Origin: CAWFLT01 sp963816795
GTDB lineage: Bacteria; Acidobacteriota; Vicinamibacteria; Vicinamibacterales; SCN-69-37
Assembly: GCA_963816795.1 (NCBI GenBank)
Contig: CAWFLT010000012.1
Coordinates: forward strand, 186,001 to 250,000
Reading direction: 5' to 3'
Length of the DNA stretch: 64,000 bases
Shown: positions 28,947 through 37,964 of the stretch, in pieces
Position numbering within the stretch: the first letter of the stretch is position 1
Layout of the letters: every line of letters starts with the position of its first letter
Translations under genes and position numbers: made by a program
The notes under the pieces: model-generated
Databases searched by the model: none
The model's input: the letters and a program-made list of their open reading frames with translations, nothing else
Told to the model about the DNA's origin: nothing

Positions 28947-28998
28947 CACTCGGGTGCACCCAGCGCCGCTTGCGGCGCTGGCCCGAGTGCGGGGTGGG
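28946..28998. terminator. Nested hairpin at gene end (RPT-A member)
   Basis: An outer stem GCACTCGGG (28946-28954) / CCCGAGTGC (28982-28990) encloses an inner stem CAGCGCCGC (28961-28969) / GCGGCGCTG (28972-28980). The outer stem begins in the last base of the stop codon. GGGGTGGGGCTCCCGCG follows, making this an inverted RPT-A copy. No T-run follows, so rho-independent termination is uncertain. A second, degraded RPT-A word lies at 29031-29085. Confidence 0.65.
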
Positions 28999-29096
28999 GC
29001 TCCCGCGCGTCAGAAAGCTGGCCAGCTTTATTGAATGGCGCAGGGCCCAACCCCCACGCCTCGGGCCGCACCCTCAGCACGCCGGAACCCTGTCAT

Positions 29097-29805
29097 TCAC
29101 TTCGCCGTTTCCCCCGGCTTCAGTTCCAGCACATCGATCTGCGTGCCGGCAAGCGCCTGCTTGAGGGCCGCGGGCGTGCCGGTGAGGACCGGGAACGTGC
29201 CCCAGTGCATCGGCACGACTTGACGCACGCCTAGCCATTGGGCCGCCAGCGCGGCCGTGTCGGGGCCCATCGTGTACAGATCGCCGATCGGCAGAAACGC
29301 GATCTCGGGCTTGTAGATCTCGCCGATGATCTTCATGTCGCCGAACAGTCCCGTGTCACCCGCGAAGTAGATCGTCGGCATGTGATCGGCGCGCGCAGCA
29401 CGTAGCCCGGCGGCGCCGCCGAGGTACACGATGCTGACCGTTGTCGACGATCGACCCCGAGTGCATCGCCTGCGTCATCGTGATGCGAAGGCCGCCGATC
29501 TCCTGCGTCCCGCCGATCCCCATGTCCTTGACGGTCTGCAGCCCTTTGTCGGCGAGATACAACCCGATTTCGAAGAGGCAGACGACCGGCGCGTTCGTCG
29601 CGCGCGCCACCGAAATGACGTCACCGGTGTGATCGGCGTGCCCGTGCGAGACGAGGATCAGATCGAGTGGCTTGATCGACTCCGCCTTCGCATACGCGGG
29701 CGGACAATTCGGATTGGTGAGCCAGGGATCGGTCAGGACGCGCCGGCCTCCGGGCAGGTCGAGCAGGAACGTCGAGTGGCCTAACCAGGTGATAGATAGC
29801 GACAT
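29097..29805 (-). CDS. UPF0173-type metal-dependent hydrolase (metallo-beta-lactamase fold), three frameshifts
   Basis: The ATG at 29805 begins MSLSITWLGHSTFLLDLPGG. The zinc motif is SHGHADHTGD, followed by MTQAMHSGS, then YFAGDTGLFGDM and GDLYTMGPDTAAL, and VPMHWGTFPVLTG with the last His ligand. This matches the UPF0173/YtkL family, whose substrate is unclear. The frame breaks around 29432, 29407 and 29395 (two extra bases and one missing), leaving 236 codons. It is divergent from lipA with a gap of only 27 bases. Confidence 0.88.
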
Positions 29806-29832
29806 GAACTAACCAATATCAAATAGCCGATA

Positions 29833-30773
29833 ATGAGGATAGTGTCCTCCTCCCCCTCCCCAGGACCATCGCACCCCGTACAGTTCATCCGCGGACGGCG
29901 CGTCAAGGATGTCGCGCTCGCCCGTGGCCCCAAGCCCGAGTGGCTCAAGGTGCGCGCGCCCGGGTCCGCCGGGCTACCTGCGGCTGAAGGGGCTGATGCG
30001 CGAGCTGAATCTTCACACCGTGTGTGAAGAGGCGCATTGCCCGAACATCGGCGAGTGCTGGCACCATGGCACCGCGACGTTCATGATCATGGGGGACGTC
30101 TGCACGCGCGCGTGCGGCTACTGCAACGTGCGCCACGGCGCGCCGATCGCGCTCGATCCGCACGAACCCGAAAAGCTCGCGCACGCCGTCGAGACGATGG
30201 AACTGGCGTACGTCGTCGTCACCTCGGTCGACCGCGACGACCTCGACGATTTCGGCGCCGGCGCGTTTGCGGCGACGATTCGCGCCATCAAGTCGCGGCG
30301 GCCCGTCCTGCCGCGTCGAAGTCCTGATTCCGGACTTTCAAGGGGACGAAGGTTCGCTGCGGACCGTCCTCGATGCTCGGCCGGACGTGCTCAACCACAA
30401 CACCGAAACCGTGCCGCGTCTCTATCGACAGGCGCGGCCAGGCGGCCGCTACGTTCGCGCCCTCGAACTGCTCGATCGCGCGCGCCGGTTCGCGCCAGAA
30501 ACTCCGACCAAGACCGGACTGATGGTCGGCCTCGGGGAAACCGTCGATGAGGTCGTCGACGTGCTCAAAGACCTGCGGCGCGTCGATTGCCAGATTCTGA
30601 CCATCGGCCAGTACCTTCGCCCATCGGTCGCCCACCTTCCGATGGAGCGGTACTACACGCCCGACGAGTTCCGCGACCTCAAGCGGATCGCCTTCGACCT
30701 CGGCTTCGGACACGTCGAGTCCGGACCGCTCGTGCGCAGTTCGTACCACGCGCACGAGACAGCGGACGGCTTA
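29833..30773 (+). CDS. lipA: Lipoyl synthase, two frameshifts, no stop before the next gene
   Basis: LipA is a radical-SAM enzyme that inserts sulfur at C6 and C8 of protein-bound octanoyl groups, here presumably on AceF and related E2 proteins. PEWLKVRAPG is followed, after a shift near 29957, by the auxiliary cluster motif CEEAHCPNIGECW and radical-SAM motif CTRACGYC, then VVVTSVDRDDLDDFGAGAFA. After a shift near 30312 come EVLIPDFQGD, NHNTETVPRLY, TKTGLMVGLGE and QYLRPS; the end is PLVRSSYHA. No stop follows: the frame passes through a repeat (30781-30880) into the ABC ATPase gene. The end given here is inferred from where homology should stop. Confidence 0.85.
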
Positions 30774-30780
30774 CGACAAC

Positions 30781-30880
30781 GAGGTTCGAGGTTCCGGGTT
30801 CCGGGGTTCCGAGGGTTCCGGGGTTCGGCCGGAAGAACCAAGTGGAACGAACCCACGGAACCTCCGGAACCCCGGAACCC
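30781..30880. repeat. GGTTCCGGGG inverted repeat between lipA and ABC ATPase
   Basis: The left arm (30781-30828) is GAGGTTCGAGGTTCCGGGTT-type words; the right arm (30844-30880) ends CGGAACCTCCGGAACCCCGG. The two arms are complementary. The word is unrelated to RPT-A and RPT-B but the architecture is the same. The reading frame is open through the whole repeat. Confidence 0.85.
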
Positions 30881-30902
30881 GATGTCAGTGTCTAAGATAG
30901 TA

Positions 30903-31667
30903 ATGCTTGAAGTTTCCCACCTGACCCGCTACTACGGGGGCATCGGGGCCGTGCTCGACGTGAGTTTCACGGTGCGGCCGGGTGAAGTGCTCGGATATCT
31001 CGGGCCCAATGGCTCAGGCAAGTCGACCACGGTGAAGATGCTGGCGGGGCTGTTGCCGCCGACGCGCGGGACGATTCGCTACGACGGCGCCAACATCCAG
31101 GACCACCTGCTCGCCCACAAAGCCCGCGTTGGCTACGTCCCTGAGGAGGCGATCGTCTACACCTACCTCTCGGCCGAGGAGTATCTGCGGTTGGCCGGCC
31201 GGTTGCGCGGCATACCAGCGGCGCAGCTCGAACGGCGCATCGACCGGTTTCTGACGCTGTTCGGCCTCGACGCCGACCGGCACAGCGCGCTCGCGACCTT
31301 CTCGAAGGGCATGCGGCAAAAGGTCCTCATCTCGGCGGCGCTCATCCACGATCCGGCAATGATCATCCTGGATGAACCGGCGTCGGGGCTCGATGTCGGC
31401 ACGATGCTGGCCCTGCGCGGCCTCGTCAACGGCCTGGCGCGCGACGGGCGGATCGTGTTCTACAGCTCGCACGAAATGGAGACCGTCGAGAAGGTCTGCA
31501 CGCGCGTGATGATCCTGCGTGAAGGACGGGTCGTCGCCGACGATTCGGCGGCGGCGCTGCGCGAACTGACCCGCGAGTCGTCGCTCGAAGACGTGTTCAC
31601 CCGGCTGGCGGTGGCGCAGGACGTCGGCCGGCTGGCCGACGACCTGCTCGACGCCATGCGCCTCTGA
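30903..31667 (+). CDS. ABC-2 type transporter ATP-binding protein
   Basis: The nucleotide-binding subunit of about 254 residues has Walker A YLGPNGSGKSTTVKML, a Q-loop region, a signature reading LATFSKGMRQKVLI (the FSKGMRQK variant seen in exporter ATPases), Walker B MIILDEPASGLD and the switch His in YSSHEMETVE. The usual start would be ATG 30903 (MLEVSHLTRYYGG); ATG 30882 adds MSVSKIV. It is in frame with lipA upstream with no stop between. The permease gene follows three bases after its stop. The exported substrate is unknown. Confidence 0.9.
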   Translation: MLEVSHLTRYYGGIGAVLDVSFTVRPGEVLGYLGPNGSGKSTTVKMLAGLLPPTRGTIRYDGANIQDHLLAHKARVGYVPEEAIVYTYLSAEEYLRLAGRLRGIPAAQLERRIDRFLTLFGLDADRHSALATFSKGMRQKVLISAALIHDPAMIILDEPASGLDVGTMLALRGLVNGLARDGRIVFYSSHEMETVEKVCTRVMILREGRVVADDSAAALRELTRESSLEDVFTRLAVAQDVGRLADDLLDAMRL

Positions 31668-31670
31668 TCG

Positions 31671-33387
31671 ATGCTGCCGCTCCCCCGCGAGACCGATCAG
31701 ATCCGCACGCTCGCGCGGACGTTTCTCGCGCGGTTCTTCGACAACGACCTCACCGGCGGCAGCACGGACCTGCGCCACTCGCTTTCTCTGGCTGCTCGGC
31801 GCGATCGCGCTGCCGGGCATGTGGCTGCCGCATGTGCTGATGGGCCGATGGGCCCGCATCGCCATGTTCCGCGGACCGGAGGCGCTACAGGTCGAGTCGG
31901 CGCCGGAGAAAGTCGTGATCCTCGGCGTGTCGATGGTGATGGTCGCTGGCCTCACGGCGATCGTCTGGCACTCACTGCTCATCGATCGCCGTGACGTCAT
32001 CGTCATCGGCAGCTTCCCCGTCCGCCACCGGACCGTGCTCGGCGGCAAGCTCGGAGCGCTCATCGGATTCTTCGCGATCATCACGGTCGCGATGGACACG
32101 CTCGCGTCGTTCTTTTTCGGCATGTACATGGGGATGCACGGAGGCCCGCTCGCCGGTCTCTGGCAGATGGTGGCGCACTTCGTCGCGTCGGCGGCGGCCG
32201 GCCTGTTCATGTATCTGGCCGTCATCTCGGCACAGGGTCTGTTGCTCGGGGTTGCGGGCCCTCGCCAGTTCGCCCGGCTGGCGCCGGTCCTCCAATTGGT
32301 GCTCATCGCGGCCGCGCTGCTGCTGGTCGCGCTGTTGCCGCTGACCGCCACCGCCGCGTCGGGTCCGATTTACGGACTGCCGGCCCGCGAGATGCCCGGC
32401 GTGCTCTGGATGCCACCGGTCTGGTTCCTCGGGCTGTACGAGTCGATCCTTGGCACTGCGAACCCCGTGCTGCATCAGCTCGCCGGCCGCGCGCTCCTGG
32501 CACTCGGTGCCGTCGCCGCGCTCACGGCGACTCAGTTATCCGCTGGCGTATCGCCGCGTCGTGCACGCGGCCCTGGTCGGCGCCGCCGTCACGGCCCGGC
32601 GCGGACCGGTCCGGCGGCTGGTCGGGGCCGCACCCGCGCTGATGGCCCGGCAGCACATCGTGCAGGCCGGCCTGCAGTTCGTCTTCTCCACCATCGGCCG
32701 CACGACGCTGCATCGCCTCGTCATCGCGATTGCGCTCGGCACCGGCACGGCGTTCGTCGTGCCCGTCGTCTCGGTCAACCTCGGCATCACGGCGGCCGTG
32801 CCCGACGCCCGGGCTGTTGTCGGTGTCGACGCTGTTGATGTTCTTCCTGCTGGTCTCTCTTCGCGTCGCCGTCGCCCTTCCCGCCGAGCTCGCGGGCGCG
32901 TGGCTCTTCGAGACGGCGGGCGACGAGATGTCGCGCTGGTTTCGCGTCGCGGTCAGACGGTTCTTCTGGGTGGCCGGCGTCCTCCCGCCGGTCCTCTTCT
33001 CCGCGGTGGCATTCTGGGTCAGCTGGAACTGGTCGGTCGCCTGGCGTCACGCCCTGCTCTCCTTCGCCGTCGGCGCCTTGCTCGTCGAATTGCTCGCAGC
33101 AGGAATCAAGGGCGTTCCGTGCGGGCGCGCCGTACGCGCCCGGCGGCGCCAGGCTCAAGTCTCGATGGCCCTGGTATCTGCTGCTCATCGTCACGCTCAA
33201 CATCTACCTGCCTCAGGCTGAAGCGCGGTTGATGCGCGTCGACCATGGCGTGCCGATCATGGCGGGAGTGCTTCTCATCGTCGCGATCGCCGTGCGACTC
33301 TGGGCCGATCGCCGCCAGCGACTCGGCGTCGACCGCGTGATGAACGAGGACATGACGTTGATCGATCTTCGGGGCACGTCGCGTTGA
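31671..33387 (+). CDS. ABC transporter permease, multi-spanning, four frameshifts
   Basis: About 570 residues with around ten to twelve hydrophobic segments: LFLWLLGAIALPGMWLPHVL, VSMVMVAGLTAIVWHSLL, LGALIGFFAIITVAMDTLAS, LVLIAAALLLVALLPLTA, LMFFLLVSLRVAVALPAELA, FFWVAGVLPPVLFSAVAFWV and YLLLIVTLNIYLPQAEARLM. Four frame changes (near 31785, 32535, 32815 and 33120) each fit one extra base, after which the length is 571 codons. It follows the ABC ATPase closely and is surely its partner. The stop overlaps the start of the uracil-DNA glycosylase gene (TTGA). Confidence 0.8.
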
Positions 33388-34068
33388 ACGTCACGGAAGC
33401 GATCGTCCGTTGCACGCGTTGCCCACGGCTCCGCGCCTACTGCGAAGCTGTTGCCGTCGAAAAGCGAGCCGCATTTCGGAACGAGACCTACTGGGCGAAG
33501 CCCGTTCCCGGTTTCGGCGATCCCAGGGCACGCATCGTGATCGTCGGGCTGGCACCGGCGGCGCACGGCGCCAACCGCACCGGGCCGGATGTTCACCGGC
33601 GACGGCACTGGCGGCTCGGGCGACTTCCTGATGACGGCCCTGCACGCCAACGGGCTCGCCAATCAGGCGACGTCGCAGCGGGCAGACGACGGCCTGGTGC
33701 TGACCGACGCGTGGATGCTGGCGGCGGCGCGCTGCGCACCGCCGGACAACAAGCCAACGCCTGAAGAACTCGCGAATTGTCACGAGCACTTCCGCGCCGA
33801 GCTCGACACGCTCCCCCAGGCGCGCGTGCTCGTCGCGCTCGGCAAGATCGCGTTCGATGCGTGCCTGCGTCTCTCCGCCGAGCACGGTCCGATCGCCAGG
33901 CCGCGTCCAGCGTTCACCCACGGCGCCGTCATCCCCGCGCCCCGCTACGACATCGTCGCGTCCTATCACCCGAGCCGGCAGAACACGCAAACGGGGAGAC
34001 TCACGCACGCGATGCTGGCAGCGATCTTTGCTACGGCGAAAACGCGGGCAAAAGATCTTCGGGCATAA
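33384..34068 (+). CDS. udgB: Family 5 uracil-DNA glycosylase (UdgB), one frameshift
   Basis: The enzyme removes uracil and some other deaminated bases from DNA and carries an iron-sulfur cluster. The protein starts at TTG 33384 (overlapping the permease stop) with VRCTRCPRLRAYC supplying N-terminal cluster cysteines. The active-site motif is GLAPAAHGANRTG followed, after the shift near 33590, by MFTGDGTGGSGDFLM. Later motifs are LTDAWMLAAARCAPPDNKPT with the remaining Cys, and SYHPSRQNTQTGRLT. GLAPA-x-HG-x-N with SYHPS..NT.TG is diagnostic of family 5. Removing one base gives 227 residues. Confidence 0.93.
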
Positions 34069-34232
34069 CACGGAGGGACGGAGGCGGCACGGAGAACACG
34101 GGGCTTAGATCTGTTTTCAATTCATCGCACGACTGAAAACGGTCCCGATCGTGAAGCGTGACCTAAAGCATCTTGATCACAGACTCCGTGATCTCCGTGG
34201 CATCTCCGTGGCCCCCGTGTTAGTGGCCTGTG
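34053..34232. repeat. RPT-B element (ACACGGAG words)
   Basis: The left part (about 34053-34115) has AGATCTTC, then AACACGGAGGGACGGAGG and CACGGAGAACACGGGG. The right part (34175-34225) has CTCCGTGATCTCCGTGGC and CCCCGTGTT. The arms are complementary and enclose about 60 bases. It overlaps the end of the glycosylase gene and abuts the SRPBCC gene. Confidence 0.85.
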
Positions 34233-34233
34233 A

Positions 34234-34734
34234 TCATTGGAGGCGCTTCTTCAAGTTCTCCAAATACGTGTCGATCGTCTTGTAGGGTGAGAAAAAGAAC
34301 TTCTGCATCACACGGAAGATCGGGTTGTAGACTTCGCCGTCTTCGGTGAGCGTCAGCGATGTCCCCGATCCTTCGGCGCGCAGCTCGTAGGTCCACGTGC
34401 CGCCGAATGGCAGTGACGGGTCGGCGATGCGCATCACCATCCGTGAGGGCGGAGACAGTACTTCGACGCGATACGGAATCGTGCCCGATGTGTTGTGTTC
34501 CCGGACCAGCGCGCCCTGACCGGGGCCACCCTCGACGTCGATCTTCTTCACGTCGGCGCGCCAATCCGGGTAGCGCGCGAAGTCACTGATCGCGGCGAAG
34601 ACCGTCGCCGGTTCCGCCGCCAGGGTCACGGTCCGCGAGGCGCGATGGCCCTGGGGCAACGCGAGACCAGCGAGCCACGCGACGCCGACCACCACCACCA
34701 GTCCGACGACGACGCCGATGATCCAGCGCATCAT
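34234..34734 (-). CDS. SRPBCC (START-like) domain membrane protein
   Basis: One N-terminal transmembrane helix (MRWIIGVVVGLVVVVGVAWL) is followed by a polyketide-cyclase/dehydrase-type SRPBCC domain: ASRTVTLAAEPATVFAAISD, FARYPDWRADVKKIDVEGGP, a beta-rich centre with MVMRIADPSLPFGGTWTYEL, and a long C-terminal helix YKTIDTYLENLKKRL. The 166-residue length fits. These domains bind hydrophobic ligands, but the ligand is unknown. The gene is intact and flanked by repeats on both sides. Confidence 0.85.
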   Translation of the reverse strand: MMRWIIGVVVGLVVVVGVAWLAGLALPQGHRASRTVTLAAEPATVFAAISDFARYPDWRADVKKIDVEGGPGQGALVREHNTSGTIPYRVEVLSPPSRMVMRIADPSLPFGGTWTYELRAEGSGTSLTLTEDGEVYNPIFRVMQKFFFSPYKTIDTYLENLKKRLQ

Positions 34735-34741
34735 GATCCTG

Positions 34742-34853
34742 GCTCAAGCAATGAGGCAATGGGGCAATGTGTGAATGAGGCAATGGCGAACTTCATTGCC
34801 CCATTGCCCGCATTGCCCCATTGCCCCATTGCCTCATTGCCTCATTGCTTCCA
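34742..34853. repeat. CAATGRGGCAATG inverted repeat
   Basis: The left arm (34748-34787) is CAATGAGGCAATGGGGCAAT and related words. The right arm (34795-34850) is TTGCCCCATTGCCC / ATTGCCTCATTGCC words. The arms are complementary. The right arm overlaps the last residues of the prephenate dehydratase gene. Confidence 0.85.
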
Positions 34854-35657
34854 GCGCGGATAGGAGCCGAGCGTGCGAATCCATTTGGCGAACTCGGCCA
34901 GATGCACGAGCGCGCGCGCGCACTTGAGCTCGTGACGGCCGAGCGCGAGGTCAGCGTAGAACATGTACTCCCAGGCCCGGCCCCGAATCGGGCGCGACTC
35001 GAGCTTCGTCAGATCGATCTGTCGTTCGGCAAACACGCCGAGCGCACGATACAGCGCACCCGGCTCGTTGGGCAGTGCGAAGACAATCGACGTCTTTTCT
35101 CCGAGGATCGCGGCGTCGGCGTGACGGGCGATGACCACGAAGCGTGTGAGGTTGGTCGCGTAATCCTGGATGCCCGACTCGAGCACGTCCAAGCCGAAGA
35201 CGTCTGCGGCGCGGCGTGAGGCGATCGCCGCGGTGTCGCTGAGCTTGCCGTCGCGGACGAGCTTGGCGCTCCCGGCTGTGTCATAGGTGGCGACCAGCTC
35301 GACGCCTTCGAGCGTCTTGAGGAACTGCTCGCACTGGGCCAGGCCTTGCGGGTGCGAGTACACGCGGCGAATCGCGGCGCGCGTCGTACCGGGATAGGCC
35401 AGCAGGCAATGCTCGACCGACACCTCGACCTCGCCGACGATCGGCAGGTCGTGCTCGACGAGCAGGTCGTAGTTGCGGTGAATGCTGCCGCCGATCGTGT
35501 TCTCGACCGGAAGCACGCCGTCGGTCGCGGCGCCGGACGAGACCGCGTCGAACACGGCCTCGAAACTCGGACACGGCATCAAGTCGGCGCCCGGATGAAA
35601 CTCGGCGGCCGCAGCCTCGCTGTACGCGCCTGGTTCGCCCTGATATGCAGTACGCAC
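34842..35657 (-). CDS. pheA: Prephenate dehydratase (with ACT domain)
   Basis: The enzyme converts prephenate to phenylpyruvate in phenylalanine synthesis. The GTG start follows GGAGGAGG by six bases. The catalytic domain has AYQGEPGAYSEAAA, VLPVENTIGGSIHRNYDLL, VYSHPQGLAQCEQFL, AAIASRRAADVFGLDVL and NLTRFVVI (the conserved Thr-Arg-Phe). An ACT domain follows with ALPNEPGALYRALGVFAERQ and TKLESRPIRGRAWEYMFYAD, where ESRP is the Phe-binding motif. The length is 271 residues, with no chorismate mutase domain. A Phe-rich leader peptide and terminator precede it. Confidence 0.95.
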   Translation of the reverse strand: MRTAYQGEPGAYSEAAAAEFHPGADLMPCPSFEAVFDAVSSGAATDGVLPVENTIGGSIHRNYDLLVEHDLPIVGEVEVSVEHCLLAYPGTTRAAIRRVYSHPQGLAQCEQFLKTLEGVELVATYDTAGSAKLVRDGKLSDTAAIASRRAADVFGLDVLESGIQDYATNLTRFVVIARHADAAILGEKTSIVFALPNEPGALYRALGVFAERQIDLTKLESRPIRGRAWEYMFYADLALGRHELKCARALVHLAEFAKWIRTLGSYPRWKQ

Positions 35658-35671
35658 GTCGGTCCTCCTCC

Positions 35672-35709
35672 AAAAGAAAAGGGCCGCCACCCCTGCGGGA
35701 TGGCGGCCC
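35672..35709 (-). terminator. Rho-independent terminator in the pheA leader (attenuator)
   Basis: On the minus strand GGGCCGCCA and TGGCGGCCC (9 perfect pairs, 35709-35681, loop of 11) are followed at once by TTTTCTTTT (35680-35672). The T-run lies only on the minus-strand side and just before the pheA Shine-Dalgarno, so it would stop transcription before pheA. Confidence 0.85.
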
Positions 35710-35735
35710 AGAAATCTGCGTTCCGGTCGGCTACA

Positions 35736-35789
35736 TCACCCCGTCAGGCGGCTGGACCAGCCGCTAAAAAACCCGAATCGGCCAAACAT
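35736..35789 (-). CDS. Phe-rich leader peptide of pheA
   Basis: This 17-codon frame reads MFGRFGFFSGWSSRLTG and stops 26 bases before the terminator hairpin. Phe codons are 2, 5, 7 and 8, four in the first eight residues. They come just before a small hairpin GCGGCT-N5-AGCCGC inside the frame. This is the classical arrangement of a phenylalanine attenuator. No strong Shine-Dalgarno precedes the ATG, which is the main weakness. Confidence 0.7.
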   Translation of the reverse strand: MFGRFGFFSGWSSRLTG

Positions 35790-35914
35790 GAACGGAGGAT
35801 CGCACGTCTGAAGTGTAGCGCAGCCAGGGCGCCGGCGTATTCTTTTGCGAGACCCCTCAGGCATTCACGGCGTGGCAGACGGAAGTCCGGCCGCAAGTGG
35901 CCGGGGAGGCGCCC

Positions 35915-37958
35915 ATGATCCGGCAGACGCGAACGTTCGCCTTGGCCTTCGGCGGTGCGCTGGTCCTCCTCACAATTGAGCCGGCCCAGTCCCAACAAAC
36001 AACGGCAGCCGGCGTCCAGGTGCCCACGGTTCAGACCCCGCCGGCCCAGCAAAAAGGCTTCATTCTCGGCCGGGTGGTCGAAGCCGGATCGGGCCGTCCG
36101 TGTCCCCGGGGCCATCGTCACCCTGCAAGGGACGGGGCCGACGGCTGAGGCCGAAGCTATGTTTCAGGCGGGACTCATCAGTGTGGATGGCCTGGCCAGC
36201 GCCAACCCCCAGGTCATCGCCGACAGCGATGGCCGGTTCGTGTTCCGGCAACTTGCGCCCGGCAGCTACGGGCTCGCCGGGCGTGCCGGCGGCTTTGCGC
36301 CCGGCTCATACGGACAACGGCGGCCCAACGGTCCGTCACGCCGCATCACGCTCGAACAAGACCAGCAGGTGCTGGACGCGACGCTCAAGATGTGGCGCTA
36401 CGCATCCATCGCCGGCCGTCTCGTCGACGAATCAGGCGATGCCGCGGTCGGTGCCTCTCTCAATCTCGTGCGGGTGACGCTGGCCAGCGGCCGCCGCCGG
36501 CTCGCGACCGGCGGCAGTGCCACGACCGACGATCGTGGTCAGTATCGCTTCGGGACGCTGCTTCCCGGCAGCTACCTCGTGCAAGTGCGATCGAACGTCA
36601 AGACCCTGCCGCCGTCAGTGGTCGAGGCCTACCAGCGTGCCGTCGCGGCGGGCACGAGCGGAATCAACGAGCTGCCGCGCGAGCTGATGATGATGGGCCT
36701 CCCGACGAGTGGCGTCCGCGTCGGCGGTCACCTGCTGCAATTCGGCAGCGGGGACCGGGCGATGCTGCCGCCACCGCCCGCCGATGACGGCCGGCTCTCT
36801 ATCTATCCGACGATGTTCTACCCGGCCGCTTCCAGCTCGGCGCAAGCTGGCTTGGTCACGGTCTCGTCAGGGGAAGAACGCACCGGCATCGACATGCAGC
36901 TGAAACTGGTGCGCGCGGTGACGGTCTCGGGTACGGTCACGGGACCGGATGGACCGGCGAACATGATCGCGCTGCGACTGCTGCCCGCCGGCGCCGACGA
37001 GTTTTCGTCCGACAACGGCCTCGAAGCCGCGACGTCTGTCAGCGGTCCGGATGGCAGCTTTCAGTTCTTCGGCGTGCCGCCCGGGCCGCACACGCTCGTG
37101 GCGTCGCGGGTGCCGCGGCCTCCAGCGGGGCCCTCGTCGATGACGACGGTGATTAACTTCGGTGGTGGTGGCGGCCTGATCACGTCGACCGGTGGAATCG
37201 GCCCTCCGCCGCCTGCGCCGACCGAGCCGGTCCTGTGGGCGAGGCAGCCTGTTCCAGTCGGTGAGTCCGACGTTCGCGGCGTGACGCTGAGTCTGAGTCA
37301 GGGCGCGAGAATTCGAGGCCGGGTCGAGTTCGTCGGCGCCGCCGAATTGCCGACCACCGAACGACTGGCGCAGCTCGGTGTTTCCGTCAGCTCGATCGAC
37401 GGCAGCTTCCTCGTTGGATTCGTGAACGCGCGACTCAACGGCGACGGGACGTTCGTGACGATGACGTATCCTCCGGGGCGCTACCAACTGAACGTTCCTC
37501 CACCTGGACCGGGGTGGTACCTGCAGTCGATTACCGCCGGCGGAAAGGACGCCCTCGGCGCCGCGCTCGATCTCGGCGCGAACGACTTGTCGGGCGTCGT
37601 CGTGCGATTCACCGACAAACAGACCGAGCTGTCGGGCAGCGCCCGCGGCGCGCCCAGCACCACAGGCGCACCGAGCACTGACGCCGTCGTCGTGGTCTTC
37701 CCCGCCGACGTGCAGGCCTGGACGGATGCGGGAATGTCACCGCGGCGATCGCGCACGACGGGCACATCCACTACCGGCGATTTCCGGTTGCCGGGGTTGC
37801 CGCCCGGCGAGTACCTCGTCCTCGCCGTGGATGCGGAGGTCGCCATCGATCTCCAGGACGCGCAGTTCGTCGCGGCCGCCGCCCGAGTCGCCACACGCGT
37901 CACGCTCGGCGAAGGCGAAAAGAAATCGGTCTCGCTGACCGTCACTCAGATCAGGTGA
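35915..37958 (+). CDS. Secreted carboxypeptidase-regulatory-like protein 1 of 4, one frameshift
   Basis: ATG 35915 follows GGGGAGG. The signal peptide (ALAFGGALVLLTIEPAQSQ) precedes an Ig-like carboxypeptidase-regulatory domain, FILGRVVEAGSGRPVPGAIV..., with DSDGRFVFRQLAPGSYGLAG. A second such unit has ASIAGRLVDESGDAAVGASL, and further beta-sandwich modules follow, e.g. VSGTVTGPDGPANM and LSGSARG. It ends GEGEKKSVSLTVTQIR. One frame break lies near 36104 in a C run; removing one base gives 680 residues. The next gene begins six bases on. Homologous to the three genes downstream. Function is unknown; adhesion or surface display is typical of the fold. Confidence 0.8.
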
Positions 37959-37964
37959 ACGGCG

